Shown here one piece after another: positions 41,813 through 50,165 of a stretch of DNA of 59,237 nt. Made by a program: the position numbers and the translations under genes. Within the stretch, counting starts at the first letter, position 1; the number at the start of each line of letters is the position of its first letter. This DNA comes from JAAYCI01 sp964370045 (GTDB lineage Bacteria; Bacillota; Clostridia; Oscillospirales; Ruminococcaceae), in assembly GCA_964370045.1 (NCBI GenBank), contig CAYJGZ010000016.1, forward strand, positions 1-59,237, written 5' to 3'. The notes under the pieces are model-generated. The model did no database searches. It was not told the origin of the DNA and saw only the letters and a list, made by a program, of their open reading frames with translations.

Positions 41813-43015
41813 CTACGATTTTCGCTTGTTTTTTTCTTTTATGTCATTTTGCAGTTGAGTGATTTCAGCTCGCTTGAAGCTTGGGTCATCCTCGTACTTA
41901 AAATAAAGCAGATGCGCATTAAACTCTTTTATCTTTTCCTTGAAATATGGCTCTTGTTCAAAATGAAGATTAAGCTCAAAGGCCGGGTAGTAAACTTCTT
42001 TAGGCTCCGTAAGTAAGATTTCTTTTAGGCTCTTATCGGATAAAATTTCATTTTCAAGTATCCACTTCATCGCTACGAAATTTTGGTGATGTGGGAAGGC
42101 CTTTACACGGAACATTCCATCGAAATACTGCATGGGCTGTAGGTAAACTTTGATGGACTCTGTTGAAAAAATCTCATCAATGCCTATGTTGTAAGTTGCA
42201 TCTAAAAACTTGATGTACCTCGAAATAGCCTTTTTTATCCCACAAATTTTACTCACAGCTTGGCTGACATAGTCAATGTGCTTCCATTCCCATATAGCTA
42301 TTTTATTCGCACAAAAAGCACTTATCAAGGAGCCAAATACTTGAAAAGTTAAAAGGCGGATTCCCTCTCTTGACGACATAGCTATTCTTGGGTAATCGAA
42401 AGTCTCGGTGATATAGGAGATATCCCCGTCGTTTTTAGCATCTTGATAGCCCCTTGCGTACATAGTGAACTGGTCCTTTAAGTGTAAAAACAACGGGTCG
42501 GTAGCATCACTCAGTGTTTCATAGGTTTCGCGAAGGTCCTCAGCGACAATATTCCAAAGCAATCTTTTGTCTTCAAGAATTATCTGTGCGTCCAGCATAT
42601 CATCCGTTTGATTTGCAACATCCAAAATTGCTTCGTAAGCCTTTTCTGTGCGCTTTTTGTAGTGTGATTTTTTCACATCTTCGTAAGGTACTCTATACTG
42701 TTCCACAAAAGTTTTGACAGAAACCACCCTGTCCAGTGGGCTTGAGTCTTCGGAGCTTGAGCTTGTTTGGGATTCTTTTTGCGCTCCTGCGGTGTTCTCC
42801 ATTACGATTTTGGACATTAGATTCATGGACTTCTCTTGAAGCCCGGAGTTTGTATACTCGAGGTGGAACGCACCTAAATCATTGATACCCTCAGCAAAAC
42901 GCATTACTTTTGCCTTGAAAGCCTCTACCTGAGATTTTTGTTCATCTGTTTTTATTTCAATATAATCAAAACCAACAAGCATTGATTTAGCCATATCTAA
43001 TATCATGTTATTCAT
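41813..43015 (-). CDS. Hypothetical protein, downstream member of an unknown gene pair
   Basis: A 400-residue, predominantly helical, soluble protein with no signal peptide or membrane segment; I do not recognise a family. There is a Ser-rich linker around residues 80-95 and a Lys-rich C-terminus (NDIKEKNKRKS). The stretch EKAYEAILDVANQTDD with LEDKRLLW resembles AKAYRQILDMMKTYTD with LEKSPLYY in the upstream partner, suggesting distant paralogy. The start overlaps the partner's end by eight bases, so they are co-translated. The base composition is more AT-rich than in neighbouring genes, hinting at acquisition from elsewhere. Confidence 0.75.
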   Translation of the reverse strand: MNNMILDMAKSMLVGFDYIEIKTDEQKSQVEAFKAKVMRFAEGINDLGAFHLEYTNSGLQEKSMNLMSKIVMENTAGAQKESQTSSSSEDSSPLDRVVSVKTFVEQYRVPYEDVKKSHYKKRTEKAYEAILDVANQTDDMLDAQIILEDKRLLWNIVAEDLRETYETLSDATDPLFLHLKDQFTMYARGYQDAKNDGDISYITETFDYPRIAMSSREGIRLLTFQVFGSLISAFCANKIAIWEWKHIDYVSQAVSKICGIKKAISRYIKFLDATYNIGIDEIFSTESIKVYLQPMQYFDGMFRVKAFPHHQNFVAMKWILENEILSDKSLKEILLTEPKEVYYPAFELNLHFEQEPYFKEKIKEFNAHLLYFKYEDDPSFKRAEITQLQNDIKEKNKRKS

Positions 43016-43835
43016 AGTCTCTCACCACCTCACACGCATAAGTATAAGAACCATTTTTATCTAACGGAGGAAGATATACCTCTGTCGCATACTTGATTCT
43101 TTTTTTGATGGCTTTTCCAAAAGTGGTTATATCGCATTGAAAAGCAAGTAATTCACTAAGCTCTTCCTTTTCTTTTTGAGCAATTTCTGCACATTCATTG
43201 CTATAATTAGGTGGGGCTTGCCTGAAAATCAAAGCTTCCTTTATGAATTTTTCGTAGGCATTATTATCGACAGGAATCATCTGCCGATATTCCTGCAGTT
43301 TAGCAACTTTCTCAAAGCTACCATCAAAGTAGCCCAGCCCTGTGTAGCTTTCAAAATCTTGGAAGTGCCTTAATAAATCTTTGTGGTAAGTGCCCTCGGT
43401 GCCGGGCAGCGCACAATTAAGCTCGGTATAAACTGTGAATATATTCTGAAAAGCTTGCATTTTATTAAGATACTTTGCCTTTAAGCTTACCGCAGTGTTA
43501 TAAAATCCGGAGTCGGAATATATGCTCATTGGGTCTATGGAAGTCTCCTCTAAGGCGGACAGCCTGTCGGAATAAACCTTTGCGACATCGTCCATTTTAT
43601 TTTGAAGCGCACCCTCCAGTAGCGCCTCGCATTTGTCCTTTATCATGGCAATGGCTGTTGCATAGTAGAGTGGAGACTTCTCCAAGTCGAGCATGAATTT
43701 TTCTATATCAGTATAGGTTTTCATCATATCTAAAATTTGCCTGTAGGCTTTTGCTAAATGCTTTTGTCGCTTCTCTGTTTCAAGCCGATTCGCCATTTTT
43801 GTGTATAATAGAATACTTTTTTCGAGTTGCGTCAT
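43008..43835 (-). CDS. Hypothetical protein, upstream member of an unknown gene pair
   Basis: A 275-residue helical soluble protein, unrecognised. It starts MTQLEKSILLYTKMANRLE after GAAAGGAAAATGG and is rich in Lys, Glu, Tyr and Ala, with many heptad-like segments. The only near motif is a tandem of Tyr-rich sites (YYATAI, YTGLGYFDG, YATEVYLPP). Like its partner it is AT-rich. It lies next to tRNA-Gly(CCC) and a family A element, a typical setting for accessory DNA. Function unknown. Confidence 0.75.
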   Translation of the reverse strand: MTQLEKSILLYTKMANRLETEKRQKHLAKAYRQILDMMKTYTDIEKFMLDLEKSPLYYATAIAMIKDKCEALLEGALQNKMDDVAKVYSDRLSALEETSIDPMSIYSDSGFYNTAVSLKAKYLNKMQAFQNIFTVYTELNCALPGTEGTYHKDLLRHFQDFESYTGLGYFDGSFEKVAKLQEYRQMIPVDNNAYEKFIKEALIFRQAPPNYSNECAEIAQKEKEELSELLAFQCDITTFGKAIKKRIKYATEVYLPPLDKNGSYTYACEVVRDYE

Positions 43836-43937
43836 GAAACCATTTTCCTTTCTGCTTTATAATTGTGTGGCATTGGCGCAGATATATTATTGATTATATT
43901 ACGTTATCCGCTCAAATTCCACAGATTTCAAAAATAG

Positions 43938-44047
43938 GGAGTGTCCAAATGCGGTGATTTATTTGCTATATCCCCCGCCTGCGGCGGGGGATATAGCGCC
44001 TTCTTCTTGCGCCCAGCGTATTCTAAATCACCTATATGTGTCCACTT
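43938..44047. repeat. Family A palindromic element, copy 5
   Basis: The termini are GGAGTGTCCAAATGCGGTGATTT and AAATCACCTATATGTGTCCAC (each quoted within 20 bases of its core), and the perfect central hairpin has GCTATATCCCCCGCC and its complement. It is in the opposite orientation to copy 4. Confidence 0.85.
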
Positions 44048-44142
44048 CCCAAAAATCCTCACCCATCATTTATTTGCTTACGGTCTTTAATTACACCTCT
44101 TTTGGTGCGATTGTCTACATAGGAGCTACTTGAAATTTGGGC

Positions 44143-44178
44143 ATAAAAAATCGCCCATAGCAGTAAGCTAAGAGCGAT
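44143..44178 (-). terminator. Terminator after tRNA-Gly(CCC)
   Basis: On the minus strand ATCGCTCTTAGC pairs, with some wobble, with GCTATGGGCGAT and is followed by six T. Confidence 0.6.
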
Positions 44179-44202
44179 ATAGGGTGTCGAGACTTCTCGA
44201 CA

Positions 44203-44278
44203 TGGAGCGGATTACGGGACTCGAACCCGTCGCCTTCTGCTTGGGAAGCAGACGCTCTACCGGATGAGCTAAACCCGC
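44203..44278 (-). tRNA. tRNA-Gly (anticodon CCC)
   Basis: Read on the minus strand: acceptor GCGGGTT with AATCCGC (one G-T pair), D-arm TAGCTCATCCGGTAGAGC, anticodon arm TCTGC-TTCCCAA-GCAGA (anticodon CCC), T-arm ACGGG-TTCGAGT-CCCGT, and an encoded CCA end. Confidence 0.95.
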
Positions 44279-44283
44279 ACGCA

Positions 44284-44312
44284 GTGTGGTGGCAAATCTT
44301 TTGCCACCACAC
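44284..44312. repeat. Perfect 13-bp palindrome upstream of tRNA-Gly(CCC)
   Basis: GTGTGGTGGCAAA and TTTGCCACCACAC separated by three bases. It lies between the pseudokinase 3' end and the tRNA 5' end, without a T-run. It may end the pseudokinase transcript or mark a processing site. Confidence 0.6.
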
Positions 44313-44372
44313 CATTTTAGCGAGTATTACAAAAAATGTCAAGCTGTGGTTTTGTGAAAAAAGCCGTTGGAA

Positions 44373-46406
44373 CTAAGTACTTGAAGAGGAGGATGGCGCA
44401 GGGGTGGCATCGTCGTAGATGTGTATCGTCACAACGGTGGAAGCGGTGACCTCTGCGTTTACAACATAGTCTATATAATCAATAGTGCCGTTACGTGCGG
44501 AGTCGGTGTTTGCGGTGTAGCGGTAGGTGTAGCCTATTCCCTTTGAGTTCAGGAAGTTTTCAAGGGAGGTGGGGGACTGCCCACGTGCACCGTATGCGGT
44601 AAGGTCGGGCATGTAAAAAGGCCCGTACACATTTAGGTTTACTATGGTAGCTCCGGTGGCGATGCTTTCGCCTGCCGGTGGGTCGGTGGAGGCCACAATA
44701 CCCACCATGTGAAGCCCTTCTGAGTTTGGCACTGTTTGCACACGATACTGAATTGATTGTTCGGTGAGTGTAGACTCCGCCACCGTCTGTGAAAGCCCTA
44801 ACATGCTTGGCATGGGAACAAGTGCAACGTCACCCGCTATGTAAACAAGTACAGGGTTGTCCTTGTTGGGCGTGTACATTGTGCCCGCCACGGGGTCTGT
44901 CTCCAGCACCATGCCCGGCTCTTTTTCGCCCGTGTTGCTACGGGGGATAATTTGATATTCAATGTTGAGCTCACGCAGTTTTGTAATGGCATCCCCTTGG
45001 CTTATGGGCACTGTCACAAGGTCGGGTATTGCCACCGGCTCTGCGCCCTTGCTCACCACAAGCCTGATGGGGGTGGTGCCATCCCACGGGGTGTTTGCGG
45101 CAGGCGTTTGGGAGATGATGCGCCCCTCTTCTACCGTAAGGCTGTACTGCATTTCGGGCTCTGCGAAAACGTAGCCGTACTGTGTTGTGTAGGCGGCGTT
45201 GTCCACGACATCCTCATACTTTTTGTTCACAAGGTCGGTCATGAGGTGTAGCTCGGTGCTTGCGGAGGAGGATGCGGAGCTGCTGCCCGAAGCAGAGCTT
45301 GAAGCGGATGCCGAGGAATCATCTCCGCCACCCCCCGTGAAGATAGATACGAGCAAAATCACAAGGATTGCGACAATGGCAACCGAAATTGCACATGCGC
45401 CTATGATGATTTGTTGCCTTGTAAGGCCGAGCGAGCCACGGGAGTCTCCGCCGCCCTGTCCGCTTAGCGCAAGGCGCAAATCCGAGACGGTTTGGATGCG
45501 CTCTGCAGGCAGGATGCGCATGGCACGTGCGATGCCTGCGGATAAAAACCCGGGCACATCCTTTGAAAGCTGACGTGCGGGACGCAGGGCATCCTGCGCA
45601 CGGCGCTCGTTTGCGGCAAATGGAGGATAGCCTGTGACAAGGCGGTAAAATACAGCGCCCAGCGCATAAATGTCGGTGTACCTGCCCTCGAATTCAGAGG
45701 CGGCGTACTGCTCGGGTGCGGAGTATCCTGCATACAGCTTGGGCTTTAGCTCGTTGCCCTGCTGGCGAAGCGCAAGCGTGCCAAAGCCACACAGCTTTGC
45801 GGTGCCGCCGCTTTCGAGTATTATGTTTTCTGGGCTGATGCCACGATGCACAAGGTTTGAAGTGTGCAGCATGTCCACGCCGTTTAGCACAGGGCGCATC
45901 AGTGCCAGCGCACGAGCCGGGTCTATGGAGCCTGCACGCTTTGTGAGATACTCCGCAAGTGTCGGGCCCTCCACCTTTTCCAAAACAGCGTAGGCGGTGT
46001 TGTTTTCCTCTACCCAGTCCAGTACCTGCACAAGACCCTCTGTTTGACCCATGCGAAGTAGAATGCTGTAAAGCTCCGAAAAATCAGCACGGGTGGTTTT
46101 GTACAAAACCTCACACCCGGGCTTTGGCTTTATAGCGCCCTCATCGGTGCGTGCGGCACACAGTGTTACGGGCATAAACTCCTTTATGAGCACCCGCTGC
46201 AGATTATTGCCGTCTATTGCCGAGTACAAAACACCCTCGCCGTCAATATCCAAGTAGCGGCCAATGGTGTAGCGACGTGCCAAAAGCCATCCGTTGGGTA
46301 GTGCCCCACCCGGATTTGTGTTTTCAAAGCTGATGCCGCATTTGGGGCATTTTTCATCGCTCATGGGTACGGGGCTCATGCAATTATCGCAAATTCTTTC
46401 TGCCAT
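44373..46406 (-). CDS. Zinc-ribbon, pseudokinase and PASTA-repeat membrane protein
   Basis: A 677-residue PrkC/PknB-like protein. An N-terminal zinc ribbon has Cys6, Cys9, Cys20 and Cys23. A kinase-fold domain (about 45-315) has the beta-3 Lys75 (LIKEF) and the APE motif (SAPEQY, about 229-234), but the HRD catalytic Asp is Gly189 (LVHRGISPEN) and the DFG Asp is Gly207 (LCGFGTL), so phosphotransfer should be lost. One membrane helix (about 333-356) and a Ser-rich linker follow, then three to four PASTA units (for example PDLVTVPISQGDAITKLREL and MPSMLGLSQTVAESTLTEQ) that would face peptidoglycan. It ends in a Ser-rich tail. It probably acts as a cell-wall sensor or scaffold rather than a kinase. 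Confidence 0.85.
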   Translation of the reverse strand: MAERICDNCMSPVPMSDEKCPKCGISFENTNPGGALPNGWLLARRYTIGRYLDIDGEGVLYSAIDGNNLQRVLIKEFMPVTLCAARTDEGAIKPKPGCEVLYKTTRADFSELYSILLRMGQTEGLVQVLDWVEENNTAYAVLEKVEGPTLAEYLTKRAGSIDPARALALMRPVLNGVDMLHTSNLVHRGISPENIILESGGTAKLCGFGTLALRQQGNELKPKLYAGYSAPEQYAASEFEGRYTDIYALGAVFYRLVTGYPPFAANERRAQDALRPARQLSKDVPGFLSAGIARAMRILPAERIQTVSDLRLALSGQGGGDSRGSLGLTRQQIIIGACAISVAIVAILVILLVSIFTGGGGDDSSASASSSASGSSSASSSASTELHLMTDLVNKKYEDVVDNAAYTTQYGYVFAEPEMQYSLTVEEGRIISQTPAANTPWDGTTPIRLVVSKGAEPVAIPDLVTVPISQGDAITKLRELNIEYQIIPRSNTGEKEPGMVLETDPVAGTMYTPNKDNPVLVYIAGDVALVPMPSMLGLSQTVAESTLTEQSIQYRVQTVPNSEGLHMVGIVASTDPPAGESIATGATIVNLNVYGPFYMPDLTAYGARGQSPTSLENFLNSKGIGYTYRYTANTDSARNGTIDYIDYVVNAEVTASTVVTIHIYDDATPAPSSSSST

Positions 46407-46515
46407 ACACTTCTCCTTGTTGTGCCCGTCACAGCGATTGCTGTGTATCGGGTGCGTACTCTATAAGATGTGAAACATCGTAGCATAGTACGTTGTTAGC
46501 ACACAAATTGAAAAA

Positions 46516-47253
46516 TTACCTGTTTAGGTCCTGCTCGTTTTCCATGTTGTGCCACACGTTTTGCACATCCTCGTCCTCGTCCAAGTAGTCCAAAAGCAGT
46601 CTCATACGCTTTAGCTCGTCATCGGAGGAAAGTGTGCTTGTGGTGCCGGGCAGGTACTCCGCCTCTGCGGAGGCGATGGCATAGCCCTTGTCCGCAAGGT
46701 ATGCGCTCACCTTTTGCACATCATTTGGGGCGCACAGTACCTCACAAAATCCGTCCTGCATTGTGAAGTCCTCCGCATCCGCCTCAACGGTGTGCTCCAT
46801 CAGCGCATCCTCGTTTAGCGCATCGCCCTCTATTATGATAACACCCTTTTGGCTGAACAAAAACGCCACAGAGCCGCTCTGGCCAAGGCTTGCGCCGTAT
46901 TTGTCAAAGTAGTGGCGCATGTTTGCGGCGGTGCGGTTGCGGTTGTCGGTGAGCGTCTCCACCAAAACGGCCACACCACCCGGGCCGTAGCCCTCGTACG
47001 TGATGTTTTCGTAGTCGTCCCGCTCGCCGCCCTCTGCACGCTTTATTACTCTGTTTATGTTTTCGTTGGGCACGTTAAGGCTCTTTGCCTTGGCGATAAG
47101 CTCACGCAGCTTGCTGTTGCTTGAGGGGTCTGCGCCGCCGTCACGCACCGCAACCGAAATTTCACGCCCCATCTTTGTGAAAATCTTCGCTCTTTGGGCG
47201 TCTGTTTTTTCCTTTTTGCGCTTTATAGTGCTCCATTTACTGTGACCGGACAT
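46516..47253 (-). CDS. yebC: YebC/PmpR family protein
   Basis: A 245-residue member of the TACO1/YebC family, starting MSGHSKWSTIKRKKEKTDAQ with the usual RAKIFTKMGREI and YEGYGPGGVAVLVE segments. Earlier described as transcriptional regulators, these proteins are now reported to help ribosomes through polyproline stretches. CGGAGG lies just before the ATG. FliY in this window has long Pro runs. The strand and neighbours (mrnC, obgE, ribosomal proteins) fit a translation role. Confidence 0.93.
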   Translation of the reverse strand: MSGHSKWSTIKRKKEKTDAQRAKIFTKMGREISVAVRDGGADPSSNSKLRELIAKAKSLNVPNENINRVIKRAEGGERDDYENITYEGYGPGGVAVLVETLTDNRNRTAANMRHYFDKYGASLGQSGSVAFLFSQKGVIIIEGDALNEDALMEHTVEADAEDFTMQDGFCEVLCAPNDVQKVSAYLADKGYAIASAEAEYLPGTTSTLSSDDELKRMRLLLDYLDEDEDVQNVWHNMENEQDLNR

Positions 47254-47653
47254 GGATACCTCCGAAAAAATATACTAAAAAAATAGGGTGTGGACAAAAG
47301 AATGGTTTTTGTTATATCCCACGCCGTAGGCGTGGGATATAACGCCTTATTCTCCTGCCTAACGTAGTATAAGTCACTTTTATGTGCCCACTGCCAAAAA
47401 ATGCACCGCCACAACACAACAAAACACATGGTAAAGAAAACCATGCGAAGGGTGAATATGCGTTGATATATTTGGTTTAGTCAAGAACTTGTTAAAAAAT
47501 ACACCGCTATTATATCACGTGGAGCGCACGATTTCAAACAATAAAGTGCGGATAATGCGCTGTGAAATGCGGGCAGGAGGGTGTTTTTGTGAAATTTGTA
47601 ACATTAAACAAAAAGCCATTGCGAACAAGGGGGTGGATTGTCGATTTTTTTGG
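47254..47653. other. Intergenic region between yebC and mrnC
   Basis: 400 bp on the upstream side of yebC. It holds family A copy 6 (47288-47391) and a possible small ORF (47589-47657). Otherwise I see nothing. Confidence 0.5.
47288..47391. repeat. Family A palindromic element, copy 6
   Basis: The central hairpin GTTATATCCCACGCC pairs perfectly with GGCGTGGGATATAAC; compared with copy 5 both arms have changed together (CCCGCC to CACGCC, GCTA to GTTA). The termini are GTGTGGACA and TGTGCCCAC. Confidence 0.85.
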
Positions 47654-47657
47654 CTAA
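47589..47657 (+). CDS. Possible 22-residue small ORF
   Basis: GTG at 47589 lies 8 nt after a perfect AGGAGG and opens a short frame (MKFVTLNKKPLRTRGWIVDF-type, basic then hydrophobic) ending at TAA 47657, overlapping the mrnC stop on the other strand. No family is recognised and no promoter is clear. It could be chance. Confidence 0.2.
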   Translation: MKFVTLNKKPLRTRGWIVDFFG

Positions 47658-48094
47658 AGTGGCTTACTGCCCTTTATCTCCTCAAGGTAGTGCTCCCACA
47701 TCACCTCAAAAAGTGTTTGGATGCGGGCCATGTCGCCCTGCAGGTACAGCCAGCCCAGCAGTGCCTCAAGGCCTGTGGAGGCACGATACTCCTGCGTGCT
47801 TGCGTTTTTGGAGGCGGTGGCCTTGTTTGAGTTGCGACCACGGCGCACCACCGCCTGCTCCGCCTCGCTCAAAAGCGGCTCTAAAAGGCAAAGTGCGGCA
47901 AACTGCGCCCTTGCGGACACTATGCGCACCGCCTGCTTGTGCAGTGCGCCCACAGGCAGGCGGCTTTGCGCCACAAGGCGTGAGCGCACCAGCAAATCAA
48001 GCACACCGTCGCCCACATAGGCGAGCGAGAGAACGGAGCGTTCATTCAGCGCAATGCCGCTTTTTGGGCAGGGGGGCAGGGTAGGGTTTTGCAC
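47654..48094 (-). CDS. mrnC: Mini-ribonuclease 3
   Basis: Small RNase III-like enzyme without a dsRNA-binding domain that matures 23S rRNA in Firmicutes. It has 146 residues from the GTG at 48094. The catalytic helix LSLAYVGDGVLDLLVRSRL contains the conserved Asp, and STGLEALLGWLYLQGD supplies the conserved Glu. The start is set by GGAG 7 nt upstream, which is the end of a family B element; the open frame continues upstream only because the repeat happens to be open. Confidence 0.88.
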   Translation of the reverse strand: MQNPTLPPCPKSGIALNERSVLSLAYVGDGVLDLLVRSRLVAQSRLPVGALHKQAVRIVSARAQFAALCLLEPLLSEAEQAVVRRGRNSNKATASKNASTQEYRASTGLEALLGWLYLQGDMARIQTLFEVMWEHYLEEIKGSKPL

Positions 48095-48097
48095 AAA

Positions 48098-48200
48098 AAT
48101 GCTCCATTCCGCCGCTTCGCATCGGCACAAAAGTTTAATGAAATATGCGGCTCTCATCATGCGAAGCACAAGGAGTGATAAGAGCATTATTGATTTTAGA
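48098..48200 (-). promoter_or_regulatory. Family B repeat, copy 2: structured 5' leader of mrnC
   Basis: Full-length copy with the same hairpins as copy 1. The first stem has one A-to-G change that converts an A-T pair into a G-T wobble, and the GCATA/TATGC stem becomes GCATA/TGTGC, again still pairable. It ends GGAGCATT followed by GTG, the mrnC start, at the same 7-nt distance. Confidence 0.7.
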
Positions 48201-48202
48201 TT

Positions 48203-48230
48203 GTTAGTTTGAAACTTGTTTCAAACTAAC
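48203..48230. repeat. Palindrome GTTAGTTTGAAAC / GTTTCAAACTAAC
   Basis: A perfect 13-bp inverted repeat with a 2-bp centre, adjacent to family B copy 2. The same core (TAGTTTGAAAC) forms a palindrome next to copy 4 at 59211-59234. Confidence 0.75.
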
Positions 48231-48352
48231 ACTTCGTGGGTTGTGTGAGTTTGTAGCGGTGTGCGAAATTGCACAACAAATCGTGAAACATACATAGCTA
48301 AGCGGATAGATAGTGCCAAAATATGCCGGCTGAACACCCGTGACGGCACTAT

Positions 48353-49618
48353 CTAAAACACATAGTCGAACTCAAAGTCGCCCACACGCACCGTGTCGCC
48401 CTCCTGCACATCCTGTGCTATCAGCGCCTCCAAAACGCCGCCTGCTTCCAGCTGGCGCTGGAAATATTGCAAGCTCTCCCAGTCGTCCATGTCACTGCCG
48501 ACAAGTATGCGCTCAAGCCACGGAGCATCCACCTGAAAGCTGCCATCATCAAGCTTTGTGATGCTGAACTGCCGTGCGTCCTGCGCCTTTTGCGGCACGT
48601 AGTCGGGCGTGTAGCGTACAGGTGGCGGAAGCTGTTGCAGACGGCTGTAAACCGTCCTTGGTATGTCCTTTAGGCCGCTGTGTGCCGCCGCACTTATGGG
48701 GGCGAAGAACAGCCCCTTTTCTTTTATATAGTCGGCGAAGTCCTGTATTTGCTCCTCTGTTGCGATGTCACACTTGTTGCCCAGCACCATCTGCGGCAAC
48801 TGCGCAAGCTCGGGGCTGAACTTCACAAGCTCCTCGTTTATGCGTGCGAAGTCCTCCTTTGGGTCTCTGCCCTCACAGCCCGAAATATCCACTATGTGCA
48901 GTAGCAGGCGGCAACGCTCCACGTGCCGCAAAAAGTTGTGCCCAAGGCCTGCGCCGTCGGCCGCGCCCTCTATAAGCCCGGGGATGTCCGCCGCAACAAA
49001 GCTCTCCTCCTCCGCCACACGAACAACACCCAAAACAGGGGAGAGGGTGGTGAAGTGGTAGTTTGCTATTTTTGGCTTTGCGGCGCTGAGCACGCTTATA
49101 AGCGTGCTTTTGCCCACGTTTGGAAAGCCGATAAGCCCTACATCCGCAATTAGCTTCAGCTCCAGACGTGCGCTTATTCCTTCGCCCGCAGTCCCCGGCT
49201 TTGCAAAGCGGGGTGCCTGGCGTGTGGGCGTGGCAAAGTGGCTGTTGCCCCAGCCGCCTCGGCCGCCTTTCGCCACAACAACAGGCGCATCATCCGAAAT
49301 GTCCGCAACAAGCGCGCCGCTTTCGTCATCAAAAATGAGCGTGCCCCTCGGAACACGTATGGTGAGCGTGGGTGCGCCCTTGCCGCTTTGTTTCTTACTG
49401 CGGCCATCCTCGCCGTTTTGGGCGGCATACTTGCGCTTGTAGCGGAAGTCCATCAGTGTGGACAGGTTATCGTCCGCAACAAAAACAACATCGCCGCCCT
49501 TGCCGCCGTCGCCGCCGTCGGGGCCGCCTGCTGAAACATATTTTTCGCGATGAAACGACACACAGCCGTTTCCGCCCTTGCCGGCTTGGATGGATATTTT
49601 GGCAACATCTATAAACAT
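48353..49618 (-). CDS. obgE: GTPase ObgE/CgtA
   Basis: Ribosome-associated GTPase of 421 residues. The Gly-rich Obg fold is residues 1-158 (FIDVAKISIQAGKGGNGCVSF in two pieces; GGPDGGDGGKGGDV). The G domain has G1 GFPNVGKST, G3 DIPGLIEGA and G4 NKCDI. A C-terminal OCT domain of about 70 residues follows (RFSITKLDD-type end, as QFSITKLDDGSF). It is downstream of rplU and rpmA, the usual Firmicutes order, with a family A element between rpmA and obgE. Confidence 0.96.
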   Translation of the reverse strand: MFIDVAKISIQAGKGGNGCVSFHREKYVSAGGPDGGDGGKGGDVVFVADDNLSTLMDFRYKRKYAAQNGEDGRSKKQSGKGAPTLTIRVPRGTLIFDDESGALVADISDDAPVVVAKGGRGGWGNSHFATPTRQAPRFAKPGTAGEGISARLELKLIADVGLIGFPNVGKSTLISVLSAAKPKIANYHFTTLSPVLGVVRVAEEESFVAADIPGLIEGAADGAGLGHNFLRHVERCRLLLHIVDISGCEGRDPKEDFARINEELVKFSPELAQLPQMVLGNKCDIATEEQIQDFADYIKEKGLFFAPISAAAHSGLKDIPRTVYSRLQQLPPPVRYTPDYVPQKAQDARQFSITKLDDGSFQVDAPWLERILVGSDMDDWESLQYFQRQLEAGGVLEALIAQDVQEGDTVRVGDFEFDYVF

Positions 49619-49751
49619 GGGGTATCAGTATCTCCTTTTTACAACCACTGTGGCAACGTCATGCGCAAAAATTTGCCCGGTACATTGCCGAGAAAAAACA
49701 AATACAGCGCCGAGCATTGGCCCGACGCCGTGTAGGTGTCTAAAAAGTGGG

Positions 49752-49863
49752 AGTGGACACATAGAGGTGATTAAATTTTTTTGCTGTATCCTCGCCGCAA
49801 GCGAGTATACAGCGCCTTCTTCTCGCACTTAATGTGCTATAAAATCACCACGTTTGTCCGCAC
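49752..49863. repeat. Family A palindromic element, copy 7
   Basis: The termini are GTGGACACATAGAGGTGATT and AAAATCACCACGTTTGTCCGC. The hairpin at 49783-49813 has GCTGTAT/ATACAGC, a paired change from GCTATAT/ATATAGC in other copies. It sits between rpmA and obgE. Confidence 0.85.
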
Positions 49864-49895
49864 CCAAAAAGTCATGCAAAGTAATCGGCTGTGGA

Positions 49896-50147
49896 TTACT
49901 GCTTGATAGAAACCTTCTTGCGGTCACGTCCCATGCGCTCAAAGCGCACACGGCCGTCCACCAGTGCGAACAGGGTGTCGTCACGGCCTTTGCCCACGTT
50001 ATCGCCGGGATGGATGTGTGTGCCACGCTGACGCACCAGAATGTTTCCGGCCAGCACAAACTGCCCGTCTGCACGCTTTACTCCCAGACGTTTACTTTCG
50101 GAATCACGGCCGTTTTTTGTAGAGCCTACGCCTTTTTTATGTGCCAT
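49896..50147 (-). CDS. rpmA: Ribosomal protein bL27
   Basis: 83-residue large-subunit protein. The sequence starts MAHKKGVGSTKNGRDSESKR, i.e. the mature form; it lacks the N-terminal extension (about nine residues ending in FF-like cleavage site) that many Firmicutes remove with the protease Prp. Consistently, no prp gene lies between rplU and rpmA, which are only 18 bp apart. GGGAGGG precedes the ATG. Confidence 0.97.
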   Translation of the reverse strand: MAHKKGVGSTKNGRDSESKRLGVKRADGQFVLAGNILVRQRGTHIHPGDNVGKGRDDTLFALVDGRVRFERMGRDRKKVSIKQ

Positions 50148-50165
50148 TATGTATCCCTCCCTTAT

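Larger units (their letters stand above)
43836..44202. other. Intergenic region between the unknown pair and tRNA-Gly(CCC)
   Basis: 367 bp with the family A copy at 43938-44047, the tRNA terminator at 44143-44178, and a TGTCGAG/CTCGACA hairpin at 44185-44202. No gene is seen. Confidence 0.6.

Noticed and set aside
48095..48187. N-terminal extension of Mini-RNase III
   Set aside because: The extra residues come entirely from the family B repeat, and the repeat-derived GGAG fits a GTG start at 48094.
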